Part shown: piece by piece, positions 53,901 through 63,772 of the stretch
How positions within the stretch are numbered: the first letter of the stretch is position 1
Layout of the letters: every line of letters starts with the position of its first letter
DNA from: Pseudozyma flocculosa PF-1
Lineage: Eukaryota > Basidiomycota > Ustilaginomycetes > Ustilaginales > Ustilaginaceae
Assembly: GCF_000417875.1 (NCBI RefSeq)
Contig: NW_006920874.1
Coordinates: forward strand, 534,619-598,618
Length of the DNA: 64,000 nucleotides
Direction of reading: 5' to 3'
Made by a program: the position numbers and the translations under genes
Notes under the pieces: generated by a model
Seen by the model: only the letters and a program-made list of their open reading frames with translations
The model's database searches: none
Told to the model about the DNA's origin: nothing

Positions 53901-56579
53901 AGGCGGAGCGCGGGTCAGAAGGCGTCCTACATGGAGCGGGCCGACTCGGAGGATGGCGGCCGCGTCAAGACGCTCAACCCGTCGGAAGCCGATCGCTTCA
54001 ACATCGAACTGAGCGGCAACGGCCCGTCTCGCTCGTCGCTCACGTCTTCCGACCGGAAGCGCACGAGCCGCGACCTGTCGCAGGCCTTCAACCGCAGCGG
54101 CTCCAACCTCGGCACTCTGCGGCTGCCGATCGGGTCGGACAAGGTCGGCAACGCTCTCGACGGCACCGCCGGCAAGCCCACACCGCGCGTTCAGCGGCCT
54201 GGCGCAGCAGGCAAGGCCTCACAGCGACTTGCTCCTCCGATGGACCGCACCGGATCTCGCTCGAGCAGCCACCGATCCGGCAGCCACCGCGATCGCGGCA
54301 CGGCATCGCCCGACCGCCGCGGCTCAGGCGAGCCCAAGGCGCTCTTCACCGTCGGGCGAGGAGGCATCGCCGGCTACCTATCGAGTCTGCTCGGGGCTGC
54401 CAGCTACGTCGACATCAAGGCCAAGACGGACGTCTACATCGGCTTCCTGCCGGCGCACGCGCTCGAACGCATGATGGAGAAGAAGCCGATCGTCCTCCTG
54501 ACGCTGTGCAAGCGTCTGCTGAGCCTGCTGTCGCCGCTGATCCTGCACATCGACTCGTCGCTCGACTGGCAGCAGGTCGATGCGGGCCAGGTCATCTATC
54601 GCGAAGGCGACCGCGCCGATAGCCTCTACATTGTCATCAATGGTCGGCTGCGCGCCATCACCGAACGCGAGGACGGCGGCGCCGGCGTCGAGGTGCTCAG
54701 CGAGTACGGCCAGGGCGACAGCGTCGGCGAGCTGGACGTCATCACCAACTCGAGGAGGCGCAAGACGCTGCACGCCATCCGCGACACTGAGCTGGCCAAA
54801 ATGCCCTCGACGCTGTTCAATGCCATCTCTGTGCGCCACCCGGCCATCACCATCCAGATCTCGAGAATCATTGCGCGGCGGGTGCGCACCGAGCTCCGCC
54901 AGAGCCAGCGCAGCGCGGCCCGCCTCACCGCGCCGGTCCCCGGCCTGCCGGACCTGGGCAAGAACAACTCGAACCTCAAGACGGTGGCCATCGTGCCCGT
55001 GACGCGGCAGGTGCCGATCCGCGACTTTGCGGCGCGGCTGCAGGCGGCGTTTGAGGACACCATCGGGGGGCCGACGGCGTTCCTCAACCAAAGCAGCGTC
55101 ATGGGCGTGCTCGGCCGACACGCCTTTAGCCGCATGGGCAAGCTGAAACTAGCCGGCTGGCTGGCCGACCAGGAGCAGAAGTACCGACTCGTTATCTACG
55201 TCGTCGATACGCCGGTGTCGTCGGCCTGGTCGCAGACGAGTATCCGGCAGGCGGACTGCGTCTTGCTGGTTGGGTTCGGCGACGACCCGACGATGGGCGA
55301 GTACGAGCGGCTGCTGCTCGGGCTCAAGACGACGGCGCGCAAGGAGCTGGTGCTGCTGCATCCGGAGCGCAGCGTGCCGCCGGGCTCTACGCGCGAGTGG
55401 CTCAAGACGCGGCCCTGGGTGCACGCCCACTTCCACGTCGAGATGCCGGGCATCTCGCGCAGCCACGCGCACGCGGTGCCCGTGGATCCCAAGGCGGTCA
55501 AGGCGCTGCGCAACCTCAAGCAGAAGCTCGAGACGCGGATCCGGCGCTACAAGGACCGGCGCAATGCGCCCTTTGCCACCGCTGGCCGGCCGCACCACGC
55601 TTCCGACTTTGCGCGCCTGGCTCGCCGGCTGTGCGGCAAGAGCATCGGCCTGGTGCTGGGCGGCGGAGGCGCGCGAGGCTGCGCGCACCTCGGCGTGCTC
55701 AAGGCGCTCGAGGAGCGCGGGATCCCGATCGACATGGTGGGCGGCACGTCGATCGGCAGCCTGGTTGGCGGGCTGTACGCGCGGGAGGCCGAGCTGGTGT
55801 CGAGCATCGGGCGCGTCAAGCGGTTCGCCGGGCGGCTCGCGAGCCTGTGGCGCATGGCGAGCGACCTGACGTACCCGGTCGTGTCGTACACGACGGGCCA
55901 CGAGTTCAACCGGGGCGTCTTCAAGGCGATCCAGGAGACGCACATCGAGGACATGTGGCTGCCGTTTTTCTGCAACACGACCAACATTACGTGGAGCCGG
56001 ATGGAGGTGCACACGACGGGGTACGCCTGGCGGTACATCCGGGGCAGCATGACGCTGGCGGGCCTGCTGCCCCCGCTGGTCGACGAGGGCAACATGCTGG
56101 TCGACGGCGGGTACATGGACAACCTGCCCGTCTCTGTCATGATGGCCATGGGTGCGCGCCACGTGTTTGCCGTCGACGTGGGGTCGATTGACGACACGTC
56201 ACCGCGCTTCTACGGCGACACGCTGAGCGGGTGGTGGGTGCTCATCAACCGCTGGAACCCGTGGAGCGACGCGCGCAACATCCCCAACATCCCCGACATC
56301 CAGGGGCGGCTGACGTACGTGTCGAGCGTCAAGACGCTCGAGGATGCCAAGAAGATCAAGGGCTGCTTCTACCTGCGCATGCCCGTCGAGGGGTTCGGCA
56401 CGCTCGAGTTTGGCAAGTTTGACGACATCAGCAAAAAGGGCTACGACGCGGCGCGCACCATGCTCGACGAGTGGGAGCGCGAGGGCCGGCTGCCGAGCGG
56501 CGTCGAAAAGGAGGTCGAGATGGACGCCGGCCGCCGGAGGAGAAAGGGCGGCATCAGTGCGCGCAGGAACAGCATCTAG
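50967..56579 (+). CDS. NTE1: Lysophospholipase NTE1 (neuropathy target esterase homologue)
   Basis: ER-anchored serine esterase that deacylates phosphatidylcholine to glycerophosphocholine. Intronless, 1870 aa. Hydrophobic N-terminal segments (LALFDGVLGVVLASLNLIKV and LNFPSLALLFLGFLIAGFVW) are followed by cyclic-nucleotide-binding-like domains: IVIDGHVEVYAPLPSG near residue 207, FSAGDTLASAGESKAGLFFV near 877, and VDAGQVIYREGDRADSLYIV near 1203. They are separated by long Ser/Pro-rich insertions. The patatin domain carries the oxyanion loop GGGGARG (1565-1571), the nucleophile GTSIG (Ser1595) and the dyad Asp in DGGYMDN (Asp1713). All catalytic elements are intact. The C-terminal basic tail ends RRKGGISARRNSI. 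The ATG (GCAGCCATGG) is the first in frame and in good context. Confidence 0.95.
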   Translation: MADAPLPSSAAAATASLMTAASSASLLTSAAPASTAIGDGGLDPHGRNPVLALFDGVLGVVLASLNLIKVLVTFATITIPSAVYTVLHYSLTLQLNFPSLALLFLGFLIAGFVWLRYRHLNRYERLREVPIIKDEGFNLHPDVASAGGDGDRGSFHNYLDDFLQAIRIFGFLEKPVFHELARHLQTRRLVAGDSLSLDSDFSFYIVIDGHVEVYAPLPSGTAAAQEADAFDDDELSGYQLLNEVESGGTLSSLFTILSLFTEDVKLGFGDEADQQQAEVGISRPPGQNGPGSVRGGSVEMDRLSSAGHSRRSAPLHPQRAADAVASPGLAPGSPQPSAFNQIPQGAQLQLNAAALRNVPSAVGADAAAERLVSPNFRATAPSLARSHVRTNSSSAGSVTIDGNNSTIVGSEHGDEHAGSGLGPAPDLQMPPAQATAPFPHFAPGSGGVRTPGTPHSMAGSAAHLSRQGLGYLQHDGHPTTPGSVFSAVGSVPEPGRPSHSMPREGAGTVARATVDTTLAVIPAEAFKRLTKKFPNAAAHIVQVILARLSRVTFHTAHKYLGLTKEVMRTEKSINEFACFPLPTEFYEKGGMEKLRHRFLPELRRHRRDSTADDDYFRNFEAWPQRASTRTPKPDSPTSSRKSARFDDETPVVINDEPGAASQRPSMGSEQGSFWQQQPTKTPWGHPDPPLRTPMARSAVGPGDLLSMTGAGDEGWRFGSTPLASAQPTPRNKPRPASRIDPIAEHPATSPTSPTGLDGRLRRGSGAFGSGDDNLFHGIGLADFDLKTEVMDCIAKSIGLAQAAPSPLTSYQASPHIGAQDALLQRSVFKSAFSSLSMLDAAMGVEEDSMTGTASSIVGGHPNAFHHTDFENEIEIKFFSAGDTLASAGESKAGLFFVIDGFLDILLPKQDELEDSDSEDERPARKRPAAAGKGPKGDDKRQRSGTADATSAGGAAAGGIPDSAGIDDDEDLERPQPRQRRSAGQKASYMERADSEDGGRVKTLNPSEADRFNIELSGNGPSRSSLTSSDRKRTSRDLSQAFNRSGSNLGTLRLPIGSDKVGNALDGTAGKPTPRVQRPGAAGKASQRLAPPMDRTGSRSSSHRSGSHRDRGTASPDRRGSGEPKALFTVGRGGIAGYLSSLLGAASYVDIKAKTDVYIGFLPAHALERMMEKKPIVLLTLCKRLLSLLSPLILHIDSSLDWQQVDAGQVIYREGDRADSLYIVINGRLRAITEREDGGAGVEVLSEYGQGDSVGELDVITNSRRRKTLHAIRDTELAKMPSTLFNAISVRHPAITIQISRIIARRVRTELRQSQRSAARLTAPVPGLPDLGKNNSNLKTVAIVPVTRQVPIRDFAARLQAAFEDTIGGPTAFLNQSSVMGVLGRHAFSRMGKLKLAGWLADQEQKYRLVIYVVDTPVSSAWSQTSIRQADCVLLVGFGDDPTMGEYERLLLGLKTTARKELVLLHPERSVPPGSTREWLKTRPWVHAHFHVEMPGISRSHAHAVPVDPKAVKALRNLKQKLETRIRRYKDRRNAPFATAGRPHHASDFARLARRLCGKSIGLVLGGGGARGCAHLGVLKALEERGIPIDMVGGTSIGSLVGGLYAREAELVSSIGRVKRFAGRLASLWRMASDLTYPVVSYTTGHEFNRGVFKAIQETHIEDMWLPFFCNTTNITWSRMEVHTTGYAWRYIRGSMTLAGLLPPLVDEGNMLVDGGYMDNLPVSVMMAMGARHVFAVDVGSIDDTSPRFYGDTLSGWWVLINRWNPWSDARNIPNIPDIQGRLTYVSSVKTLEDAKKIKGCFYLRMPVEGFGTLEFGKFDDISKKGYDAARTMLDEWEREGRLPSGVEKEVEMDAGRRRRKGGISARRNSI

Positions 56580-57409
56580 GCTCGCGGCGTGCGACGCAAG
56601 GTCGAAGGGAAGCAGAACGTCTCGTCGTCTATGAAGATCTAGAAATCGAGAGCGCGGAGCCATCGTGGCTCGCCGGTTGCAAAGAGACGAGGTTCCGGAG
56701 ACAGGGGCTGGTTTGCGTGCGGGCAGTCGTAGTGAGCTAGTGGCGACGACGGTCCTCGTCGATGGGGCCTTCTTGACGCGGCGACGATGCGATGTGGCAC
56801 CCGATGCCATGAGGCCGGAGGACAATCGGAACAAACAATGGGCGAAGGGCGTGGAGAGCATGCAAGATGGCCGTTGTGCCGGCGGCGGGGCGGGCGCAGA
56901 CGTCTGGAAGGAAACAAAAAGGGGGCCGGCCCGCGTGCCCGCGTGCCCGCGTGGGGCCGTGCCCTGTGCCAGCGCAGACCCCAACGCAACGTGCCGAAGC
57001 CAGCGAGGTGGGCTTCGGAAGCCAGCCGAGGCCAGGCCAGGCAGGCCAGCCAGCACATCGGCACCACGTCGAAGTGGGGGGGGGGCGGGAGGCAGAAGAG
57101 CGGGCGGCGAAGGCCCGACGTTGTCTCTCTCTCTCTCCGGCTTGGCTTGGCCTGGCTTGGCCTTGGCCTGGCTCGCCTTGGATCGACCTCGCTGGCTGCT
57201 CATCCCGACCTGCACTTCTACCACGCAACCTCAACTCCTGCTTCTATCTATCTGCCGCCGTTTCTCGACGCCCTGCTGCTCCTTCTCGCACCACTGCATC
57301 CAGCCAGCCCCGGCACTCGTACTGGCGCAAAACACCACGGACGAACGGACGGACAGACGGACAGACTCGCAGGCTCGAGTTCGACCTAGCAGCACCACCA
57401 CGCTAGGAC
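56580..57409. other. Intergenic NTE1 / ALG5
   Basis: The NTE1 3' flank runs into the ALG5 promoter and leader. It holds a G run (57075-57084), a CT dinucleotide run (57123-57136) and GGCTTGGCTTGGCCTGG repeats (57140-57178). A TGCAT/ATTT-rich stretch is lacking. Overlapping open frames are shadows. Confidence 0.5.
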
Positions 57410-59278
57410 ATGGGTGCCGCATGCTGTGCCGGCTCGGCGCTGGCGGGCGGTGGCGCAGCAGGCTCGGCCGGGGGGTTGACGTCGCCCGACAACATCCTCG
57501 TCCTCCCCCTCGCCATGTACGAGCTGGCTCCGCGCGCCACCGTCTTCCTCTTCACTGCGCTCCTCCTCTCTGGGAGCCTGGTGAGTGTCGGGCTGCAGAC
57601 ACTCCCCGCTGTCGCAGCGTCAACTTCTGACTTCCCAGCCCGCTCACCCTCTTCGTACCGGGACCCTCGCAGGGGTATATCCTCCTCGTCGCACTCACCC
57701 CCGAGTCGGTACCACCCACCAAGACCGAGCTGAGCTACCTCTCGACCTCGAGCCCGTCCCGCGCCCAGCCGCTCCCCTCGATCCGCGACGCAGCCACGGT
57801 GCAGCTCAGCGTCGTCGTACCGGCGTACAACGAGCGGGACCGTCTGCCGGGCATGCTGCGGGACGCCGTCCAGTGGCTCGAACGGGTGCGCCAGCAGCGC
57901 AGATCGCTCGTCCAGGGACCCGAGGAGGCCGCCGCGTCAGATGACCTCGTCGGAAGCAGCGGTCAGCGCAGCGCGGCGTCGGTTGACGAGGAGGCGGCGC
58001 TCACCGATCCTCTGACCACGTACGAGATCATCGTCGTCGATGATGGGAGCAAGGACGGCACGCTCGACGTCGCACTCGAGACGGCGGGCCAGCTCGGCCT
58101 CGCAGAGGGGGCAGAGGTGCGCGCGGTGCGCTTGGAGAGGAACAGGGGCAAGGGCGGCGCGGTGCGACATGTGAGTCCAACCTGACGTGCTCCACCCCCC
58201 TGCCTCTCGCTAGAGGGCGACAATCAGACTGACCCGCCACTTCATCCTTTCCGTGCTCGTGCTATCCGGACGGACACGCACAGGGAGTTCTGCACGCGCG
58301 CGGATCCCTCATCCTCTTTGCCGACGCCGACGGCGCGACGAGGTTCGGCGACCTGTCGAACCTGTGCGTCGAGATGCGCCGCATCCTCACGCCGGCCCGG
58401 CACGGCATCGTCGTCGGCAGCCGTGCCCATATGGTCAAGAGCGAGGCCGTGGTCAAGGTGAGAGCCGACGAGTCCCAGGCAGGCCGCTCCGCTGCGCGCA
58501 TTGTGGTGCCGCCTCCCGTGCCCGTGCCCGTGCCCCTCCCGCCCCTTCCCGTCCCGTCTTCTGTGTTGGACGCCCTGACAAACCCCATGTCCTTTTCTAT
58601 TCTTTCATGCTCCTTCTGCCGCCGCCGCCGCCGCTGCATCAGCGTTCCTTTGTCCGGAACCTGCTCATGCACCTCTTCCACATCTTCCTCACGCTTCTCC
58701 TCCATCCACCCTCACCACGCCTGCCCTCGTGGCCCGCGTCCCTTTTCCAACGACGAACCACCACCACCAACCCACGCTGCACCGACGAAGACGACGGCGG
58801 CAAGGGGACGACGACGACGACGACGGTGGTCAAGCGGCGACTCGCGCGCCAGCCGCCGATCCAGGATACCCAGTGCGGCTTCAAGCTGTTTACGCGCGCC
58901 TCGTCGCGCCTCGTCTTCCCACTGTGCCACATTGACCGGTGGATCTTTGACGTCGAGATCCTCGTCCTTGCCGACCTGGCTTGCCGCTCCTCGTCCCGGT
59001 CGATCCGATCCTGCAGGACGACGTCGACCCCGTCGCAGCCGCCGGCGCAACAACAAGGACGAGGACGACGCCGGAACGGCGACGACGACGACGACGACGA
59101 CAGTGAGGATGTTCTCCTCGACCTCGCCCTGCCCGTGGCAGAGGTCGCCGTCGACTGGCGCGAGATTGGCGGCAGCAAAATCGACCTCGTCAAGGATTCG
59201 ATCGGCATGGCACTCGACCTCCTCGTCATCCGTGCAAACTACGCACTGGGTCGGTGGGAGGCGCCCGTCATGCCCTAG
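57410..59278 (+). CDS. ALG5: Dolichyl-phosphate beta-glucosyltransferase Alg5
   Basis: GT2-family enzyme of the ER membrane that makes dolichyl-P-glucose for N-glycan precursor assembly. Exons 57410-57580, 57673-58170, 58284-58457 and 58643-59278 give about 492 aa, longer than the roughly 330 aa usual for the family. An N-terminal anchor (ATVFLFTALLLSGSL-GYILLVAL) is followed by VVVPAYNERDR, IIVVDDGSKDGT (about 176-187), the DxD motif FADADGAT (Asp237, Asp239), IVVGSRAHM, RNLLMHLFHIFLTLL and DTQCGFKLFTRASSRLVFP. The extra length comes from a Ser/Asp-rich insertion before VVVPAYN and two in exon 4: a Thr/Asp-rich one before the DTQCGFK motif and a Ser/Asp-rich one before LALPVAEVAVDWREIGGSKI. 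These may be real or an unrecognised intron. Confidence 0.88.
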
Positions 59279-59535
59279 CCCGCCCTCGTCTGGCCCAGCG
59301 GATTGCTCTCGCTTGCTCGGCGTTGCATCGCCTGCCCTGCCCTGCAATCTCGACCTCATCACGACGGCAGACCACCTACCTGCCTCGCCTCGCGGGCATC
59401 GCAGCCCATTCTAGCCTCTGCGATGGGGCCTACGTTCTCATTCAGGCTTGCATTGCATTGCACAGCACTTCGTTTCAGTCTCGTGTCCGGAATCGTTCGC
59501 AGCCAGCCGGCCGCGCGCGCGCGCGCCCTGCGGGC

Positions 59536-61381
59536 TCAGGCGAGCGCGCCCATGGGGTCGTAGGGCGGCAGGACGATGGTCTCGCCCTCGACGATGCCGC
59601 GCTCAAAGAGGGCCCAGAGCCGCTTTGGCATAAAGCGGCGGTCGGTGACGACCTGGTAGGCAAACTGGGCAAACCAGGCATGGGTCATGACCATGTAACC
59701 CTTTTCGCCGACGTCTTGGTCGCCCCAAGAGTTTTCGACGCGGTAGCGGACGGCGCGGCCGTCGTCGTCGACGTGGACGGCCGTGATGGTCATGGCGTGC
59801 GTCATTGCGCTCTCGCCGAGCTCGATGCGCTGCGCCTTGGACAGGCCCAGCTTGACGTTGAACGCCAGCTCGTAGTCGTACAGCGCCGGGTCCATGATGC
59901 CCGACGGCGTGTGGGAAAACTGGCCGACGTCGCAGCCGAAAAACACGGGCGCGCCCGCCTTGATGCTGGCGATGACGGCGCGCGACATGTCGTCGATCGA
60001 GGTGTTGACGTACTTGATCGGGTTGCCGCCGTAGACGTTGTTGAGGCGGTCGACGGTGATGAGGCGCTCCTCGTCGTGGCGCGGGTCGTTGACCAGCGAG
60101 CACATCGACGTGTGGTCGAATCCGGCGGCGTAGTCGCGCAGGAACGACTTGGGCGTCGCGCGCACCGAGTGGTACTTTTTCCCCTTGTCGCGGTAGCTGA
60201 ACGTGAACTCGTCGTCGGGCCTGGGCGGAGCGCCGAGCGCGATGGCGAGCATGCGGTAGATTTCCTCCATCTGCTCGTCCTTGCGCTGCCGCTGCGCCGT
60301 CACGACCGCCGCCCGCTTGGCCTCGGCCGAGAGCGACGTGGTGCGGTCCAGCCGCCGCCGCACGTCGTCGTGGATGGCGCGCAGCTCGAGCGTGTACTCG
60401 CGCAGCTTGACGGTGCACAGCCAGTTGATCTTGCTCGAGTCGGAAGAGTTGAACGACTCGGGGAAGACGGACTGCGGCACCACGCCGTACTTTGTCAGCA
60501 GGTTGGCCACCATGTCCTGCCGTCGGCCGAGGTGAGCAGCAAGGGCAGGGCAGGGCAGGGCAGGGCAGGGCAGGGCAGGGCAGGGCAGGGCAGGGCAGGG
60601 CAGGGCAGGGCAGGGCAGGGCAGGGAAGGACGGGGCGAAGAGGGGGTCAACAGCTGGTCACAGCAAGCAAGCACGGGAAGCGTCCACCCGGCTCAGTTTC
60701 GGCCCAACTCACCCACTGTCCTCCGTCGTTTGTGGGCGCCGAGAGGAGCGAGTTGACGACGCGGTCGTCGAGGGGCTGGTCGGCGAGTTCAATCATGTTT
60801 TCGAGAAAGTAGTTGCTCTTTTCGAGCTTGTCGTAGAAGCTGAGGTACGACTGGCTGAGCTCGATGCTGTCGAGGTCGAGCTTCTGCGCGACGCGGTTGC
60901 GGATGAGGTTGGTGGTGGCAAAGAGCCAGCATCGGCCGCTGCGGTGCTGGTTGGTGACCTTTGCGCACTCAAAGGGGATGGCGTGGCTAAAGACGTGCTG
61001 GTCCGCCACCTCTGCCGAGCGGCGGCGGACCGAGGCTGGGATCGAGGCGTTGTGCAGCGTGAGCGCGGCGAGGCGCGATGTGGGCGCGCTAAAGGCGACG
61101 TCGTTCCACTGCTTGACTGCACCGAGGCTGATGGCGGCCTCTGCGCGGTTCGACGACGGCGACGAAGAAGAAGACGACGACGACGAGGGTTCGGCCCAGC
61201 GGCTGGAGCGGTGCGAGGCCTCTGCGTGGATGCGTGCCAGGCGGTCGGCGGCGTGGTGGCTGCGGGACGGCGTCGCCTCGACGTGGCTGCTGACCACCTG
61301 CACCGTCACGGGCGTCTTTTCGGTGTTGTACTGCTGCGACGACGACGAGGTCGAGACGGGCTTGGAGGCTGCGGAACCCAT
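59536..61381 (-). CDS. BLH1: Bleomycin hydrolase / cysteine proteinase 1 (peptidase C1B)
   Basis: Self-compartmentalising cytosolic cysteine aminopeptidase (Lap3/Blh1) that also hydrolyses homocysteine thiolactone in yeast. Exons 61381-60713 and 60516-59536 (intron GTGAGT...CGGCAG, phase 0) give 549 aa. An N-terminal extension of about 80 residues (MGSAASKPVS, then Ser-rich) could carry a myristoylation-like Gly2. The core then gives the active-site Cys151 in SGRCWLFAT, His463 in MTHAMTITAV and Asn485 in VENSWGDQ. Family segments YDKLEKSNYFLENMI, LTKYGVVPQSVFPES and CDVGQFSHTPSGIMD are present. The C terminus ends DPMGALA, as usual, where the last residues block the active site. The intron holds a GGGCA repeat. 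Confidence 0.94.
60543..60625 (+). repeat. GGGCA pentanucleotide microsatellite, about 16 units, in BLH1 intron
   Basis: Perfect GGGCA units; the plus strand has a G-run every five bases, capable of G-quadruplex formation. The gene lies on the minus strand, so the transcript carries the C-rich complement. Confidence 0.92.
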
Positions 61382-61492
61382 GGTGGTGCTGGCTGGCGAG
61401 AGGGCAGGGAAGGGGGAGGAGGGTGTGAAGGGCTCTAGGTAGATGGAGCGGCGTCAACTGGGGGGGTCAGGTGGGTGATGGAGGGCGTCTGT

Positions 61493-61500
61493 CTATATAG
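61493..61500 (-). promoter_or_regulatory. TATA box (CTATATAG) of BLH1
   Basis: Palindromic CTATATAG 112 nt upstream of the BLH1 ATG. The same octamer precedes the MFS gene. Confidence 0.55.
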
Positions 61501-61657
61501 GCGGCGGGTTGTGATGGCGCAGTGTGGGGTAGAGAGGAGAGGGAGGAGAGGGCAGGCAGGTGAGAGAGGGAAAGCGAGAGGGGCGAGGGGAGCGAGTCAC
61601 GCTCCAGGGCCAAGCGGGGGGCATGGTGGGGGCGTCGGCCTATCGTGGTCCGAGGGT

Positions 61658-61689
61658 CCCTCGCCCTCGCCCTCGCCCTCGCCCTCGCC
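61658..61689 (+). repeat. CCCTCG hexanucleotide repeat, five copies
   Basis: Five perfect units seen directly, in the intergenic region upstream of BLH1. Confidence 0.85.
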
Positions 61690-62160
61690 TTATCGGCCAG
61701 CCAGCCATGGCAGGTCAGGCGCAGCGCAGCGCAGAGCCAGCCTCGGCCCCACCCCGCCGCCCCGCCGCCGGCGCCTTTTGAATCTTGAATGCCGTTGCCG
61801 CCGGGGCCACCCACAGCCTCCTCCACATTTCTCGCATGGCCATGGCCCACCGGGCCCACGACGCTTCCAGCTGCCCACGCCATCAACGCCTTCCCCCGTG
61901 GAACCTCGCCCATCCACCACCTGCACCGACGGCAGACGACGTACTTCGGATCAAGAATCGAGCATCGCTTTTGGGTGGGTTGCTGCTTATCTACAATACA
62001 AGTCACAAGATGCCAGCACGAGCGCACCGGGGAAAGGGAGGACCCAAGGAGGCGCAACGAGGATGACTTTGCGCTGCGGCGACTAGCGACGGCGCAGGCC
62101 GATGCTGTTGAAACATGGCGCCTTGGTTGGCGATCATTCCTGCACCGCTGCCCCGCCCCC

Positions 62161-63772
62161 CTAGGTCAGCAGGCGGGTAAGGATGTTGGCCGGCGTTTTC
62201 GAGATGCGGTCGTAGATTTCGCGCACGTCCGACTCGGACACGCCCGAAATGTCGGCCATGAGGTACGCCACGTCCTTGCGGCTGTCCGAGTGCTGCTTGT
62301 CGACGTTAAACGAGCCAAGGATGTCGTTGACGGCACGCAGCGAGCCCGGCTGGTTCTGGTGCACGTAGCAGATCCGGATCACGCGCGAGTCGGCCTCGGT
62401 AATGGCGCGCAGGTCCACCTCGGGGAAGTTGACGGCGCCCACGCTGCCGCCAAAGTTGATGTACCGCGTCAGCGCCTCGCCCACCTCGATGCCAATCATC
62501 CGCTGCGCCTCCTCGGTCGAGCCGCCAATGTGCGGCGTCAGCATCACGTTGGCCTGCTGGCACAGCTCCTCGGCCCACGGGTTGAGCTCCTTGCTGAAAG
62601 TGCCCGGCCCCGACGCCGCGGGCTCCTTGGGGAACACGTCGACCGCCGCGCCGGCAACGTGGCCCGACTTGAGGCCCTCGAGCAGCGCCGGGATGTCGAC
62701 GACGGTGCCCCGCGCGTTGTTGAGCAGGTACGAGCCCTTTTTCATGGCCTGGATCTGCTTGGTGCTGATCATGTTCTTGGTCTCGGGCAGCTCGGGGACG
62801 TGGAGCGACACAAAGTCCGACATGCCCATCAGCTCCTCGAGGCTGGCAATCTGCTGCGCGCTTCCGAGCGGCATCAGCGGGACGACGTCGTAGTAGACGA
62901 CGCGCATGCCCATGGCCTCGGCGAGCACCGACAGCTGCGAGCCAATGTGGCCGTAGCCGACGATGCCGAGCGTCTTGCCGCGGATCTCGTAGCACCCCTT
63001 GGACACCTTGTTCCACGTGCCGGCGCGCATCTCGTTGACGCGGTCGGCCAGCTGCCTCGAGAGCGAAATCATCTCGCCAATGACGAGCTCGGCCACCGAG
63101 CGCGAGTTGGCAAACGGCGAGTTGAAGACGGCGATGCCTGCCTTGGCCGCGGCGGGCAGGTCGACCTGGTTGGTGCCGATGCAGAAGCATCCGACGACGA
63201 GCAGCTGCGGCAGGGGCGGAGGGGCGAAGGGCCGAAGGGTGGAGAAGCAAGGAACCGGGAGGTGAGACGGAGGCAAACAGACCGTTTCGGATCAGCGGGG
63301 TGCGCGTACGGTGCGCCAAGGGCCGGTCACGGACTCAACGCACCTTGTGAGCGGCGCGGAAGACTCTCTGTGTGAGCTTGGTCTTTGAGCGGATACCGAT
63401 GGCGTGGTAGTTTCCGATTTTCTCGACCAGCTCGTCCTCGCTCCAGGCCTTTGTGTGGAAGTCGACCTGGTAGCCCTGCTCCTTGAGCATCTTTACAGCG
63501 CCCTGGCTGACGTTTTCGAGGAGGAGGACGCGGATGTCGCCCGTGTCAAAGGGGGTGAGGACCTTTGGCATCGAGAGGGGCGCCGATGCCGAGGCGGCGC
63601 GGGCGCGGGGCGGCGAAAAAGACGTGGGAGGGGAGCCGGCCGAGTGGATGGCGGTGCCGTTGGAGAGGATCTGGCCGCCCTGCTGCGCCGCCATCATGGC
63701 GCTAAAGGAGCCGGCGTGGGCCGGCGGCGAGAAGCCGGCGCGATGGAAGGCCTGGCCGTGGGTCTCGCTCAT
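62161..63772 (-). CDS. SER3: D-3-phosphoglycerate dehydrogenase (Ser3/Ser33)
   Basis: First step of serine synthesis: 3-phosphoglycerate plus NAD to 3-phosphohydroxypyruvate. Exons 63772-63344 and 63204-62161 (intron GTGCGT...CCGCAG, phase 0) give 490 aa (yeast 469). The N-terminal about 75 residues are Ser/Ala/Pro-rich as in yeast. The substrate domain has VLLLENVSQGAVKMLKEQGY and GIRSKTKLT; the NAD site is GIVGYGHIGS (223-232). Catalytic Arg is in GCFCIGTNQVDL-adjacent structure; later ones visible are NNARGTVVD (Arg308) and the His of TPHIGGST (His368). A C-terminal ACT-like domain (about 410-490) suggests feedback control by serine. The ATG is the first clear one after the pyrimidine-rich leader. 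Confidence 0.95.

Larger units (their letters stand above)
61382..62160. other. Intergenic BLH1 promoter and SER3 3' flank
   Basis: Contains a TATA octamer for BLH1 (61493-61500), GAGAGGG-rich purine stretches (61525-61590) and five CCCTCG copies (61658-61689). No coding support. Confidence 0.5.

Noticed and set aside
51187..56191. Alternative frames within NTE1 (347, 337, 264 codons)
   Set aside because: All overlap the continuous NTE1 frame, which contains all catalytic motifs.
60543..60625. CRISPR-like array
   Set aside because: Simple pentanucleotide microsatellite without spacers; the same applies to the 18-nt and 21-nt repeats.
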